Shown in pieces: positions 16,517 to 24,833 of a DNA stretch of 43,853 nucleotides. This stretch comes from Angelakisella sp. (GTDB taxonomy: Bacteria > Bacillota > Clostridia > Oscillospirales > Ruminococcaceae), in assembly GCA_020024515.1 (NCBI GenBank), contig JAHHTR010000003.1:1-43853 (forward strand), given 5' to 3'. The notes under the pieces are model-generated. The model saw nothing but the letters and a program-made list of their open reading frames with translations, was not told where the DNA came from and searched no databases. How positions within the stretch are numbered: position 1 is the first letter of the stretch; every line of letters starts with the position of its first letter. A program made the translations under genes and the position numbers.

Positions 16517-18019
16517 TTATTCCTCCAAACGAAGAAGTTCTTCTTTTACCGCCCTCATTACAGCCAGTACATCTTGGTCTTTGTCATTAACCGCTTTTTC
16601 AATCGCTTTTTCTATCTGCGGTTCTACGATTTGCATTTGTGATTTGGAAACAGCCACAGGAATGTTTCCCCATTCACCGTCATAATCTTCTGATGTCTTT
16701 CCAATCGTTTTAAGGGTAAGCTCTCTTGCTATGTTCGGTGTCAGTCCGCCTGCACGCTCGGTTACAGACATTATCTTAACCATATCATCAGGATTCGTTG
16801 TATCCGGCTCATTGAAATAAACTTCAACATATTTAAAACCGTAAGCATTCAGTAGCTTATTGTTTATTATCCATGCAAGACTTTTTCGTTCCGGAATAAA
16901 TACTTGTTGCTCCGTCAGCACTTGCACAGTTTGAGCAGTAGCTCTGTTAAAGTCAGAGGTATAACCTAAATATAAATCAGGCAAACGAAAAGCGGATTGC
17001 ACTTTTTTTCGGCTGTTATTAAGGTATTCCTGAAACAGCTCGTCTTTCTGTAAAATTGACGCAAGCTCTTTTATTTCAACAGTTGGCTTTTTATCGTTTT
17101 CAAATCCAACCTTGTTGTCTGTGTCTTCCAGTTCCAACAGCATAAATGCGTGTTGTCCGTTTTCACCCTTAATGTCATTTACGTACTCTTGTAGCTTTGT
17201 ATAACTGCTGTCACTTAATGTTCCACCACTAACCACTATCATTAACGGAGTGTGTCTGCCATTTAAAAAGTAGTTGTTATTTAGGTTTTCCGCTCGTCTG
17301 CTACCGTCTATGTTGAGTACTTGACCTATCCAACGTACTTCTCCGTAATCCTCAGGGCCTATCTTAAATTCCAGTATTTCGTTGGCTTGGTCAGCAACAT
17401 CTATATCTGTTCTGTATTCACCGCTTTTCCTATCCATTTTTCTAGGGTCACCGAACTCTTTAAAATATACAACCTTCCCGTTTACTTCTTGTTTATATTT
17501 ACGGAACTGTCTTTTTCTTTTAATACTTTCACCCTTGTACAGATACTCTGTTTCTATTATATCTCCCATAGGTAAGGTCTTTTTTATAGTTTCAGTGGCT
17601 TTTATAAAGTCTATTTGACTGACTTGATTTGCAACATTGCGTATTACTTCAAGATAGGCTATTCCATAAGTTTCACGAGCCTCTATTAAATCTTCAAAAA
17701 CTTCTTTTGTATCTTCTTCAATATTGAGCAGATTAACTATTTGTTCAAGTTTATTGTATTCGGCTACCATTTCAGGAGTTTCTTTTTCATCGACGGAGTA
17801 TCTGATACCAATCCCAAATCCTGCTATATTATCCTTGTATGCTCTTATACACTGTGGAAGAATAGTTGAGTGTTTAACCATTTCTTTAAGACCTCTAAGT
17901 TGTACGGGTGGCTCTATCCACTCATATCCTTCGTCATTTTTGGGAATATTGGTGACATTAATCGCTTTTTGTATTGATTCTTCTTTCGCATCAAAAGTCT
18001 TTATTGATATTTTACTCAT
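16517..18019 (-). CDS. Portal protein, PBSX/YqbA family
   Basis: 500 aa, AAAGGAACCGTA before ATG 18019, overlapping the terminase by 8 bases. Conserved stretches include EWIEPPVQLRGLKEMVKHST, ILPQCIRAYKDNIAGFG, FLNGRHTPLMIVVSGGTL and LPDLYLGYTSDFNRATAQT, all characteristic of PBSX-type portals. The dodecameric portal is the DNA entry ring, and docks the terminase. The C-terminal helical tail (KAIEKAVNDKDQDVLAVMRA) would be the barrel. Confidence 0.92.
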   Translation of the reverse strand: MSKISIKTFDAKEESIQKAINVTNIPKNDEGYEWIEPPVQLRGLKEMVKHSTILPQCIRAYKDNIAGFGIGIRYSVDEKETPEMVAEYNKLEQIVNLLNIEEDTKEVFEDLIEARETYGIAYLEVIRNVANQVSQIDFIKATETIKKTLPMGDIIETEYLYKGESIKRKRQFRKYKQEVNGKVVYFKEFGDPRKMDRKSGEYRTDIDVADQANEILEFKIGPEDYGEVRWIGQVLNIDGSRRAENLNNNYFLNGRHTPLMIVVSGGTLSDSSYTKLQEYVNDIKGENGQHAFMLLELEDTDNKVGFENDKKPTVEIKELASILQKDELFQEYLNNSRKKVQSAFRLPDLYLGYTSDFNRATAQTVQVLTEQQVFIPERKSLAWIINNKLLNAYGFKYVEVYFNEPDTTNPDDMVKIMSVTERAGGLTPNIARELTLKTIGKTSEDYDGEWGNIPVAVSKSQMQIVEPQIEKAIEKAVNDKDQDVLAVMRAVKEELLRLEE

Positions 18020-19436
18020 TACGGTTCCTTTCGTTATTCTTCTTTTTTAGTTTTACCGGTAAGCATACAAGGAGCATACAGTCAGCTTCGTCAGGACTGC
18101 TTAACCCTCTTACTTTCATCTCCTTTTTACTTTCAACTTTTTGTTTTCCGTTGGCTTGATATCCGTATTTTCTGCAAGATAACTGCGCCACAAGGTCATT
18201 GTCGTTTGGTAAAATAAGCTCTATCTCTTTACCGTTTCCATCATCATCAACATTGGATATTAAGTCACGTATTACCGACATCATATAGGTTGTGGTATCA
18301 TAATAATATTTGTGTTTAATAGGTTGGCCAAAGTGTACTGGTATAATCTGCATCCAACCATAAATTTGCGGATAGTCACGTTTAAGTTCATTTAACTTAT
18401 CGGTAACGCCACCACCTACTCCGCCATCATCAATTTTAATTGGAATGTTATCATCAAATTTATATTTATCTCTCAGTTTTAACCCCAGTTGAGCAATTAT
18501 CTTAGCTGTTTTCATTGTGTCTTGTCCGTTAAATTTATTATAGATATGCGCACATTTACCAACCTTGTATCCGATAACCGTTTTATCATCACCAAAGCGG
18601 GCTACGTCACAACCAATGTCTATACTAATTACCTTTTCGTCTGCCTCTATTTCTGCCATAATGTTAGCTTCTATAAGTGAAAGCGGTATAAATACATCAT
18701 CTTCTTGTAGAGGAAATTCTCCCAAGACACGAACTCTATAAACGTTGCTGTTTTCTCCGTATTTACGTTTAAGAGCTTCTATGTTATCTTTGTTTGTACG
18801 TGGGCTGTCAGCGGATGAAACAGTATGACACTTCCAAATAGTGCGGTCTTTTGTGTGACTGTCATAGAATATCCCGCTGGTTTTAGTAGGGTTTCCGCAC
18901 ATAAACAGCTTATTGTTTTTACCTGACAATGTACCAAGTATTGCTTCCATTATTGGATCAGCTACACCTGATGCCTCGTCAACAATAAACAACATATTAT
19001 CTTCGTGAAAACCCTGCATATTCTCGGGCTTTGTTGCTGTTCTAGCAACCGCAAACCACCGCTTTTCGTAGCCAACCATGTATATATATGTCTTAGTCCA
19101 TTTAAGGATAGACGAAAGCACAGGGCTATGAGCCATCCATTTAGCTACCTCACTCCACAATACGTCGTGTAGCTGTTGTTTGGTTGGCGCAGTCGCAACA
19201 ACTCGCGGAAAGGGGAAACAACACAAAAACCAAAGCAAAACAATAGCTTCGCAACCTGTCTTTCCAACTCCTTGTCCCGATTTTATTGAAACTCTATTAC
19301 TAACAGCGACATCTTCAAAGGCTTGTTTTTGCCAAGCGTCCGGATTAAACAACAAGACTTCTTTTGCAAATAAAGATATATCTTTTCTGTAAAGTGGTAT
19401 TCTTTTGTTAAAAAATTCTTTTCTTGCGTTATTCAT
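18012..19436 (-). CDS. terL: Terminase large subunit
   Basis: 474 aa from ATG 19436 (MNNARKEFF); a GTG at 19448 in frame is less likely. The ATPase half has Walker A KSGQGVGKT (52-60), the adenine-binding PTKQQLHDVLW segment and Walker B MLFIVDEASG. The nuclease half has the first acidic site SIDIGCDVARFGDDKT and the second IKIDDGGVGGGVTDKL. It pumps and cuts concatemeric DNA with the small subunit. Strategy (pac or cos) cannot be told from the sequence. Confidence 0.95.
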   Translation of the reverse strand: MNNARKEFFNKRIPLYRKDISLFAKEVLLFNPDAWQKQAFEDVAVSNRVSIKSGQGVGKTGCEAIVLLWFLCCFPFPRVVATAPTKQQLHDVLWSEVAKWMAHSPVLSSILKWTKTYIYMVGYEKRWFAVARTATKPENMQGFHEDNMLFIVDEASGVADPIMEAILGTLSGKNNKLFMCGNPTKTSGIFYDSHTKDRTIWKCHTVSSADSPRTNKDNIEALKRKYGENSNVYRVRVLGEFPLQEDDVFIPLSLIEANIMAEIEADEKVISIDIGCDVARFGDDKTVIGYKVGKCAHIYNKFNGQDTMKTAKIIAQLGLKLRDKYKFDDNIPIKIDDGGVGGGVTDKLNELKRDYPQIYGWMQIIPVHFGQPIKHKYYYDTTTYMMSVIRDLISNVDDDGNGKEIELILPNDNDLVAQLSCRKYGYQANGKQKVESKKEMKVRGLSSPDEADCMLLVCLPVKLKKKNNERNRNE

Positions 19437-20130
19437 TATCATCTTCACCCATTACCGCATTTATCCAGTCGTCAACAAGTTCGTTTCCTTTTTCGCCGTC
19501 TTCGGCGTTTTTTCTTTCCGTTCTTATTTTGTTTAACGCTTCAATGCACTTTGTTTTCTTACTTTGTACTCTTGTAAGTTCCGCTTCAAGCTTCATTATT
19601 ACTTCAAACGTGCTGACAGTAGTAGTTGTGGTTTCTTCCTGCTGGCTCTCAACATCGCCCGTAGTTTCAAGCTTGCGTTTGATTACATTATTTAAAGCCA
19701 AACCACCTTTCGTGTCTTTGTATGCCTTAATCGACTTCATAAGCCTACGTTCTCTTATGGTTAGTAGCTTTATTTGGTCCATTAAACTTTGTTCTTCCTC
19801 AAAATCCATAGAATTAATAAGGTCTACTTCTTCCTCATCAAGAGTATCCCAGTAGACCTTTTCGTATAGACCGTGTTTGTAATTGTTTTTATTTCCGATA
19901 GGAGCACCGTGTCCTACTGCGTTTTTATTGCCCTTTGGCGCTCCTATGTGTTGCGACTTGCTTTTTCTTTTGGTTGCAACCTTTTTATTCTTTTGGTTGC
20001 AACTTTCTTTCTTCCAATAGCGAGATGCCCAAGATTTGACAGTAGACAAATTTATGTTGTACTTTTCTGCGATTTCTTTATATTTTGCGCCATTTTTCCA
20101 ATCTTCAAAAGCAAGAGCCTTTTTGTCCAC
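19429..20130 (-). CDS. terS: Terminase small subunit (PBSX type)
   Basis: 233 aa from GTG 20130, behind GAGGTGGTGAG. An N-terminal helix-turn-helix (YKEIAEKYNINLSTVKSWAS) binds DNA; it is followed by the duplicated GAPKGNKNAVGHG / GAPIGNKNNYKHG motif that is characteristic of Firmicute small terminases. The central region (LIDQIKLLTIRERRLMKSI-like helices) should oligomerise. Its end overlaps the large subunit start. Confidence 0.92.
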   Translation of the reverse strand: MDKKALAFEDWKNGAKYKEIAEKYNINLSTVKSWASRYWKKESCNQKNKKVATKRKSKSQHIGAPKGNKNAVGHGAPIGNKNNYKHGLYEKVYWDTLDEEEVDLINSMDFEEEQSLMDQIKLLTIRERRLMKSIKAYKDTKGGLALNNVIKRKLETTGDVESQQEETTTTTVSTFEVIMKLEAELTRVQSKKTKCIEALNKIRTERKNAEDGEKGNELVDDWINAVMGEDDNE

Positions 20131-20189
20131 TACATTCTCACCACCTCACATTGTTATGCTTCATTGTTTGTATCGTATATTATCCGGTT

Positions 20190-20711
20190 TTATATCTTAG
20201 TAATAAACTCTGCTTTGCTGTAATTCTGCGTATTTTCAGTCATCATATTTAGAAAATCCTCTCTTTTAAAATCTGATAGTCTAAATACTTCCTCGGGTTT
20301 CATTCCCAGCTGTTTTCCTATTTCTTCAACGGTTTTGCCGTCATCTAAAAGCCTTTTTACAATAGCTTTCATAGGTTCAAGGAGGTGTGTACCTCTTGCG
20401 CGGTTATGTGTAACTGTGCCGTATATGTCATCAGATTTCTCTGTATGCTTAACTATAACCACAGGTACTTTGTTATTAAGCAGTGAGCAAAGTGGCTCTT
20501 GTCCTGCAACAGTCCACCTATGAAATCCGTCGATAATCGTAAAATCAGGTCTTACAACAATAGGTAATGTCCACCCATTAGTAATTATGGATTGTGTCAA
20601 TAGCTTTAAATTTTCTTTGCTTACTTTGTTAGGGTTATAATCATTTGGTTTTAATTTGTTTCTGTCTACCCATTGCAAAGTAGCTAAGGGCGCAGTAATT
20701 TTATTATCCAT
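20190..20711 (-). CDS. IbrB-like ParB-domain protein
   Basis: 173 aa, overlapping the IbrA-like gene by 8 bases. The N-terminal ParB/Srx-like domain has KLKPNDYNPNKVS, the LTQSIITNGWTLPIVVRP block and IIDGFHRWTVAG, a variant of the ParB box. A C-terminal helix-turn-helix (TVEEIGKQLGMKPEEVFRLS) is present. IbrB with IbrA was described in E. coli ECOR-9 as activating prophage-borne eib genes; the pair is also widespread in phages with unknown chemistry. It lies directly upstream of the terminase, so a link to packaging or DNA marking is possible but unproven. Confidence 0.82.
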   Translation of the reverse strand: MDNKITAPLATLQWVDRNKLKPNDYNPNKVSKENLKLLTQSIITNGWTLPIVVRPDFTIIDGFHRWTVAGQEPLCSLLNNKVPVVIVKHTEKSDDIYGTVTHNRARGTHLLEPMKAIVKRLLDDGKTVEEIGKQLGMKPEEVFRLSDFKREDFLNMMTENTQNYSKAEFITKI

Positions 20712-21852
20712 GCTTTAAAGCCTCCTTTTCTTTAGCTTTTGTGATATAGCGACCAAATACAATTTGATATAGCGCCCGAAATGACCTTAACTTAGGATCG
20801 CCTGATATTAAGCCCATATACATTTTTTTGTAATCGTCATCAGTTGCAATCGTTGATGTCTGCAAAAAGAAATTTTTATATCTTTTTGCAACATACATTT
20901 TATGTTCACTCGGAAAATAGTTATCCATATTATTAAACATAACAAGTAATTCTGCTTTATAATCTTTTTTCTTTGTCCCTTGTTCAAGTTCCCGTCTTTG
21001 TTTTGTAGAACGTGCAAACATTTCGCTATCCCAATACAAAGATGCAAGATATGCGTTAGGTTCTCGCTTTATTATGCGTTCCATTAAGTCAGGATAGTAT
21101 TCGTTCATTTTTACTAAACTCCTTGCGGTGTCAATAGAAAAAAACTGAGACACTCGTAGTTGCCCTTTGCTTGTTCCTGATTGCCACAAATAAAGGTATA
21201 TTTCAGGTATTTCTACGTTATTGTTTTTAAGGAAGAGCCAAACGTCATTGTTAGTCCAATCATAAATAGGGAATATCTGATGTCTTGCAGTGCAGCTTTT
21301 TCCTGCTTTATTCATTGCTGCTATATTTTGTAATCTTTGCACTGATTCTGCTGTTCTGATTCCGACAATGGTTAGTCCGTCTACACAACGTCTGGGCATA
21401 AAGCTTTGATAGTTATCTTTTCTCGGTTTTAACTTTGGATGCGTTCTTATAGCAAAAGAAGGAGGACGTCTTATCCAAACATCTTCCTTCAAGTGATCCC
21501 AACAAATAAAACTTTCATCATTTGATAATTGATTAAAGCAATTAAAATGTTTTACCTCTATACAATACCATTCAAATTTCGCGCCTAGCATTAAGAACTT
21601 CTTTCGCCAATTAAGTACGGTTTTTTCTATACAAGGGAAAATAGCCTCTTCATCGACAAACTGCACGATTAATTGTTGTGGATTTATCTTTCCTTGTTGT
21701 ATTAGTTCCAGTAGTAGCTGTGCCATAACAAGACTGTCTTTTCCACCTGAAAAAGAAAAATAAACAGGTAAGCCATTGTTAAAAACGTTCTCTATACGTA
21801 TTCTTGCCGCTTTTTCAACATCAATATCTGCCTGACATCTTTTTACAGCCAT
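20704..21852 (-). CDS. IbrA-like PAPS-reductase-family protein (DUF3440)
   Basis: 382 aa from ATG 21852, overlapping the ParB-like gene ahead of it by 10 bases. PP-loop SGGKDS at 35-40, then FVDEEAIFPCIEKTVLNW, VGIRTAESVQRLQ and PIYDWTNNDVWLFLKNN match the PAPS reductase / adenine nucleotide alpha-hydrolase fold of IbrA. The extra C-terminal ~130 residues (SIDTARSLVKMNEYYPDLM and on) correspond to DUF3440. These enzymes activate a substrate by adenylation, as in DndC (DNA phosphorothioation) or sulfate reduction; the substrate here is unknown. No partner thioredoxin or cysteine desulfurase is nearby. Confidence 0.85.
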   Translation of the reverse strand: MAVKRCQADIDVEKAARIRIENVFNNGLPVYFSFSGGKDSLVMAQLLLELIQQGKINPQQLIVQFVDEEAIFPCIEKTVLNWRKKFLMLGAKFEWYCIEVKHFNCFNQLSNDESFICWDHLKEDVWIRRPPSFAIRTHPKLKPRKDNYQSFMPRRCVDGLTIVGIRTAESVQRLQNIAAMNKAGKSCTARHQIFPIYDWTNNDVWLFLKNNNVEIPEIYLYLWQSGTSKGQLRVSQFFSIDTARSLVKMNEYYPDLMERIIKREPNAYLASLYWDSEMFARSTKQRRELEQGTKKKDYKAELLVMFNNMDNYFPSEHKMYVAKRYKNFFLQTSTIATDDDYKKMYMGLISGDPKLRSFRALYQIVFGRYITKAKEKEALKHG

Positions 21853-22475
21853 ATTTTTTCACCACACTTTGTGCAAATAACAAATTTTCTTATATCTGCT
21901 ACCTCTTGTTCGGTAGTTTCATATTCTTCGTTAGTGCTTGCAGTTTCGCTGCTTTCAGCGTAATTAATAGGTTTTTCAGGCTCGTTTACAGCTGTTTCTT
22001 TTTCTTTTTCCTGTCTATCCTTAATAGCAGATATTTCCTCTTCATCAAGAGTTCCATATTCTGCTATCTTTTCTGTTACTTCTTCACCGTCAGCTACCAT
22101 TGTTTTCAGTATTTCTTCGTCAAATCCGGGTATATCTAAATCTTGCCCTAATTCTTCAAGAAATGCGTTGAGGGTGTCTAAGTTCTCAATGCCAAGGCTA
22201 AAGATTTTATTATCTGCAATCATTAGCTTTTTCTTTTGATTTTTTGTAAGATTATCCATTACAAGAGCGTCAGCTTGTTTTATATTCATAGCTTTAAGCG
22301 CTTCAACTAGTCCGTTTCCTGCAAGTATGGTATTATTTTCATCAATAACAACAGGTCGAATTTGTCCAAACATTTTTATACTGCGGATAAATTCTTGTAT
22401 TTGCTTTTCAGTGTGTATTCTTACGTTCTTTTCGGGTGTTCTAAGTTTCGATATATCAATTTTTATTGTTTTCAT
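21843..22475 (-). CDS. ParB-like nuclease-domain protein with C-terminal zinc knuckle
   Basis: 210 aa, ATGGAGGATATGAG before ATG 22475. The N-terminal half is a ParB-like domain (ISKLRTPEKNVRIHTEKQI, IRSIKMFGQIRPVVIDE, ILAGNGLVEALKAM). The usual GERR box is replaced by GNGL, so CTP binding is uncertain. Next is NLTKNQKKKLMIADNKI, common in phage ParB-like proteins that precede methyltransferases. An acidic linker leads to a C-terminal CTKCGEKIW half-knuckle. It overlaps the IbrA-like gene and probably forms part of one translationally coupled set. Confidence 0.82.
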   Translation of the reverse strand: MKTIKIDISKLRTPEKNVRIHTEKQIQEFIRSIKMFGQIRPVVIDENNTILAGNGLVEALKAMNIKQADALVMDNLTKNQKKKLMIADNKIFSLGIENLDTLNAFLEELGQDLDIPGFDEEILKTMVADGEEVTEKIAEYGTLDEEEISAIKDRQEKEKETAVNEPEKPINYAESSETASTNEEYETTEQEVADIRKFVICTKCGEKIWL

Positions 22476-22511
22476 CTCATATCCTCCATATATTTACTCT
22501 TATCTATCAAT

Positions 22512-23276
22512 TTATACTGTAATTTGATTAATACTTTCTAGATATTTCTTTTTATCTATCAAATTAGGCTGTATTTTGATGACTTCATCCCATCCGTTTT
22601 CTTTTGTACCTGTGTGTTGTCTTGCAGGCCATGGATGAGTACCACACTTAAATCCATTTTGCCATTTATATATAGGCGGTAATTTTAAGTTGTAGTAGTG
22701 TATATATGCAAGGATATGTTCATGCTTCCAATTTGACAAAGGACTGTACCGTGTAATGCCTTTGCCATCGGTGTAGATATTACTTTGCTTGCCGACATAG
22801 TTTCCGTCTGCTTTTCTTCTGCCAAGCAGTAGCATATCTAGTTCGTTGTCTTTGTAATATTTTTTTTGTGCTGTGTGTTGTACAATAGAAAACCACCTAG
22901 CAGCTGTGGCGCTGTTTTGTGGAAACAGCATATTAGGGTGTTTTTTCAGCCACTCTAAATCTTGCTTTGTGTTAATTACTGTACAATTATTAGGTTTATT
23001 CTGTTCTACCCATTCCATAAAAGCGGTATATTCCAAATCACAAACACCTATTAGTGAGTTATTTATACCTATACTTTCACAGATAGAGGAGAGTACAAGG
23101 CTATCTTTACCACCACTCCAAGCATAAGCTACTTTTTTATCTTTTATCATTTTACGTATTTCATTTTGAGTGATGAAAACAAGAGATTCCAATTCTTCTT
23201 TGGATACAATACTTTCAATATTTTTAAAAGTTTCTATCCAAGTTTCGTTTGATATAGATTTCTTTTGTTTTAACAT
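22512..23276 (-). CDS. PAPS-reductase-like protein (second, symporter-linked)
   Basis: 254 aa, AAAAGGAGGCGCAGAA before ATG 23276, overlapping the symporter end by 7 bases. PP-loop WSGGKDSLVLS (SGGKDS at 54-59), the TKQDLEWLKKHPNMLFPQN region and C-terminal YSPLSNWKHEHILAYIHYY identify the PAPS reductase/DndC-like ATP pyrophosphatase fold. It is clearly different from the IbrA-like copy downstream: shorter, no DUF3440. A Cys-containing loop (NGFKCGTHPWPARQ) could hold a cofactor or substrate. The coupling to the transporter suggests it works on an imported or ion-dependent substrate; this is inference. Confidence 0.84.
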   Translation of the reverse strand: MLKQKKSISNETWIETFKNIESIVSKEELESLVFITQNEIRKMIKDKKVAYAWSGGKDSLVLSSICESIGINNSLIGVCDLEYTAFMEWVEQNKPNNCTVINTKQDLEWLKKHPNMLFPQNSATAARWFSIVQHTAQKKYYKDNELDMLLLGRRKADGNYVGKQSNIYTDGKGITRYSPLSNWKHEHILAYIHYYNLKLPPIYKWQNGFKCGTHPWPARQHTGTKENGWDEVIKIQPNLIDKKKYLESINQITV

Positions 23277-24658
23277 TTCTGCGCCTCCTTTTTAGTTACC
23301 ACAACAGCAACTATGCCGGATAGCAGAACTGCAAAAAGGCTGCCTAATGTCTTGTATATTGATAAATTAAAGATACTACCATAAGCAAATATCGGTAGAC
23401 CTATTACAAGTGATGTTATAACTCCAAATTTAACTCCCCTAGAGGACAGTTTCTTACCTAGTAATGTCATTACAGTAGGAAGTAGTGTTGTTGCTCTTAG
23501 AGTGCCATAGAATAAGAATAGATGAGTAACTGTAAGCCATGGTATATTAGCTATAAAGTTGCCGATAATCAGTAGTAATATCATTGACAATTTAGAGTAT
23601 CTCATTTTGCTGTTATCCTTTATCTCATTAATATCGTTTGTAAGCGAAGATACAGCACATAGGTTACTATCAACTGTCGATAGTAGTCCTGATATTAACA
23701 TAAATAAAAAAGGGTATACAGCCCAAGCGGGGAACAGGTGAGTAATAAGCTCTAGGTTTACAATGCTTGTATCTTTTGCGATAAAGCCAGAACCTGTGGC
23801 TATAAATCCAAGGATTCCCATAGATAGTGGCACTATGCCGAAAAGTATAGCACCTAGTATAAATGCCTTGCTGATTTTTTTCTTTTCAACGGCAAAAGTG
23901 CGTTGCCAAAAGCATTGATCACCGAAAGGACCTGATATTAAACCTATTGCAGTAGGTAGTCCAAACGCAAAGAATACATCAATACCTTTACCGCTAAACA
24001 GTGACGTAAAATCTCCTGACAGACCGCCTAGTCCATTTACAAGATTATTTACGCCGTTATTACTGCCCAAAGCCCAAGGAACAAAGACAAAGCAAGCAAT
24101 TAATATAAATATCATTTGTACCATATCTGTAAGTACAGACGCCCTTAGACCTGAAAATTGAGAATAAGAGTAGGCAATTACAGAAAGGATAATAGCCATT
24201 AGTGTAAACGGCAATCCTGTTATAGAGCTTAGTATTTGACCTCCTGCAAGTAGTTGTACAGCCGTTGACAGAATAGTCAGTGAACCAAGCTGAAACATAT
24301 ACACCTTTTTTACGCTCTCTGACTTATAGGTTGTTCCCATATAGCCCGATAGTGTAATACCGTTAGGCATTTTTTTCCTTATTTTCTTTGCAAAAGGTAT
24401 AAAAATAAGCAAACACAGTATATTTGGCACTAAAAACCAAAATAGACCGGGTATGCCATTAATATATGCCTTTTCTGCTGAAACAAACAGAGCCGGAGCC
24501 CATATCCAAGTAGCAGCTATACTCATAGCGCTACTAATAGTTCCCATTCTTCTGTTTCCTACGAAAAATCCCTCTGTTGTCGTTTCTTTTTTTGTTAGTA
24601 ATAGGGTAGTGCCTATCATCACTACTACGTAGATAAGCAATACAACTATTCCTGTCAT
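23270..24658 (-). CDS. Sodium:solute symporter family transporter
   Basis: 462 aa, AAAGGAGG before ATG 24658. About 12-13 hydrophobic segments spread over the whole length, starting with IVVLLIYVVVMIGTTLLL. Features of the SSS (LeuT-fold) family are the EGFFVGNRRMG segment, SIAATWIWAP in TM2, and GDQCFWQRTFAVEKKK before a long TM; STVDSNLCAVSSLTNDI sits in the expected Na2-site helix. It should import a small solute with Na+ across the host membrane; the substrate cannot be read from sequence. A full-length SSS transporter in the middle of a phage genome is rare. It has its own promoter and structured leader, and overlaps the PAPS-like gene. Confidence 0.9.
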   Translation of the reverse strand: MTGIVVLLIYVVVMIGTTLLLTKKETTTEGFFVGNRRMGTISSAMSIAATWIWAPALFVSAEKAYINGIPGLFWFLVPNILCLLIFIPFAKKIRKKMPNGITLSGYMGTTYKSESVKKVYMFQLGSLTILSTAVQLLAGGQILSSITGLPFTLMAIILSVIAYSYSQFSGLRASVLTDMVQMIFILIACFVFVPWALGSNNGVNNLVNGLGGLSGDFTSLFSGKGIDVFFAFGLPTAIGLISGPFGDQCFWQRTFAVEKKKISKAFILGAILFGIVPLSMGILGFIATGSGFIAKDTSIVNLELITHLFPAWAVYPFLFMLISGLLSTVDSNLCAVSSLTNDINEIKDNSKMRYSKLSMILLLIIGNFIANIPWLTVTHLFLFYGTLRATTLLPTVMTLLGKKLSSRGVKFGVITSLVIGLPIFAYGSIFNLSIYKTLGSLFAVLLSGIVAVVVTKKEAQKC

Positions 24659-24666
24659 AGTAAAAC

Positions 24667-24723
24667 CTCCTTTGAATTAACTGTGGGCGAAACAGTTATT
24701 TATTAAAAATAGTTTCAAAGGAG
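24667..24723 (-). promoter_or_regulatory. Ribosome-site-sequestering hairpin before the symporter gene
   Basis: In the symporter mRNA, CTCCTTTGAA (24723-24714) pairs perfectly with TTCAAAGGAG (24676-24667), which contains the Shine-Dalgarno sequence. Between them AACTGT and ACAGTT form a nested 6-bp hairpin with loop TTCGCCC. In the folded form the ribosome site is hidden, so translation of the transporter should need a signal or factor that opens the stem. No known riboswitch class was recognised by eye. Confidence 0.7.
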
Positions 24724-24730
24724 CAAAAGA

Positions 24731-24764
24731 AATGGACCACCACTAAAAAAAGCAGTAGCCCATT
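24731..24764 (-). promoter_or_regulatory. Upstream leader stem (aptamer or attenuator candidate)
   Basis: AATGGGCTACT pairs with AGTGGTGGTCCATT (about 11 bp including G-U pairs) around a U-rich loop, and is followed by TTTCTTTTG. It sits roughly 20-50 bases after the predicted transcription start and just ahead of the hairpin that masks the ribosome site. It could be a weak attenuator or the first arm of a ligand- or protein-binding structure. Confidence 0.5.
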
Positions 24765-24789
24765 AATTATGATAAAATTTTACGAATAC

Positions 24790-24818
24790 ATTTTAACATA
24801 ATTAAAATGCCTATACAA
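24790..24818 (-). promoter_or_regulatory. Sigma-70 promoter of the symporter/PAPS/ParB cassette
   Basis: On the minus strand TTGTAT (24818-24813), a 17-bp spacer and TAAAAT (24795-24790). Transcription would start near 24783 and give a leader of about 125 bases. It lies directly after the stop of the late regulator gene, so the cassette may be expressed independently of the surrounding phage operon, possibly in the lysogen. Confidence 0.65.
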
Positions 24819-24833
24819 TGCCCAGTTTTTGCC

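Noticed and set aside
20190..23276. Complete Dnd phosphorothioation system
   Set aside because: PP-loop and ParB-fold proteins recall DndC and DndB, but no cysteine desulfurase, DndD-type ATPase or DndE is next to them; SbcDC at 34-38 kb is a different family.
24731..24764. T-box or preQ1 riboswitch in the symporter leader
   Set aside because: The conserved sequence elements of these classes are absent; only the generic paired structure is supported.
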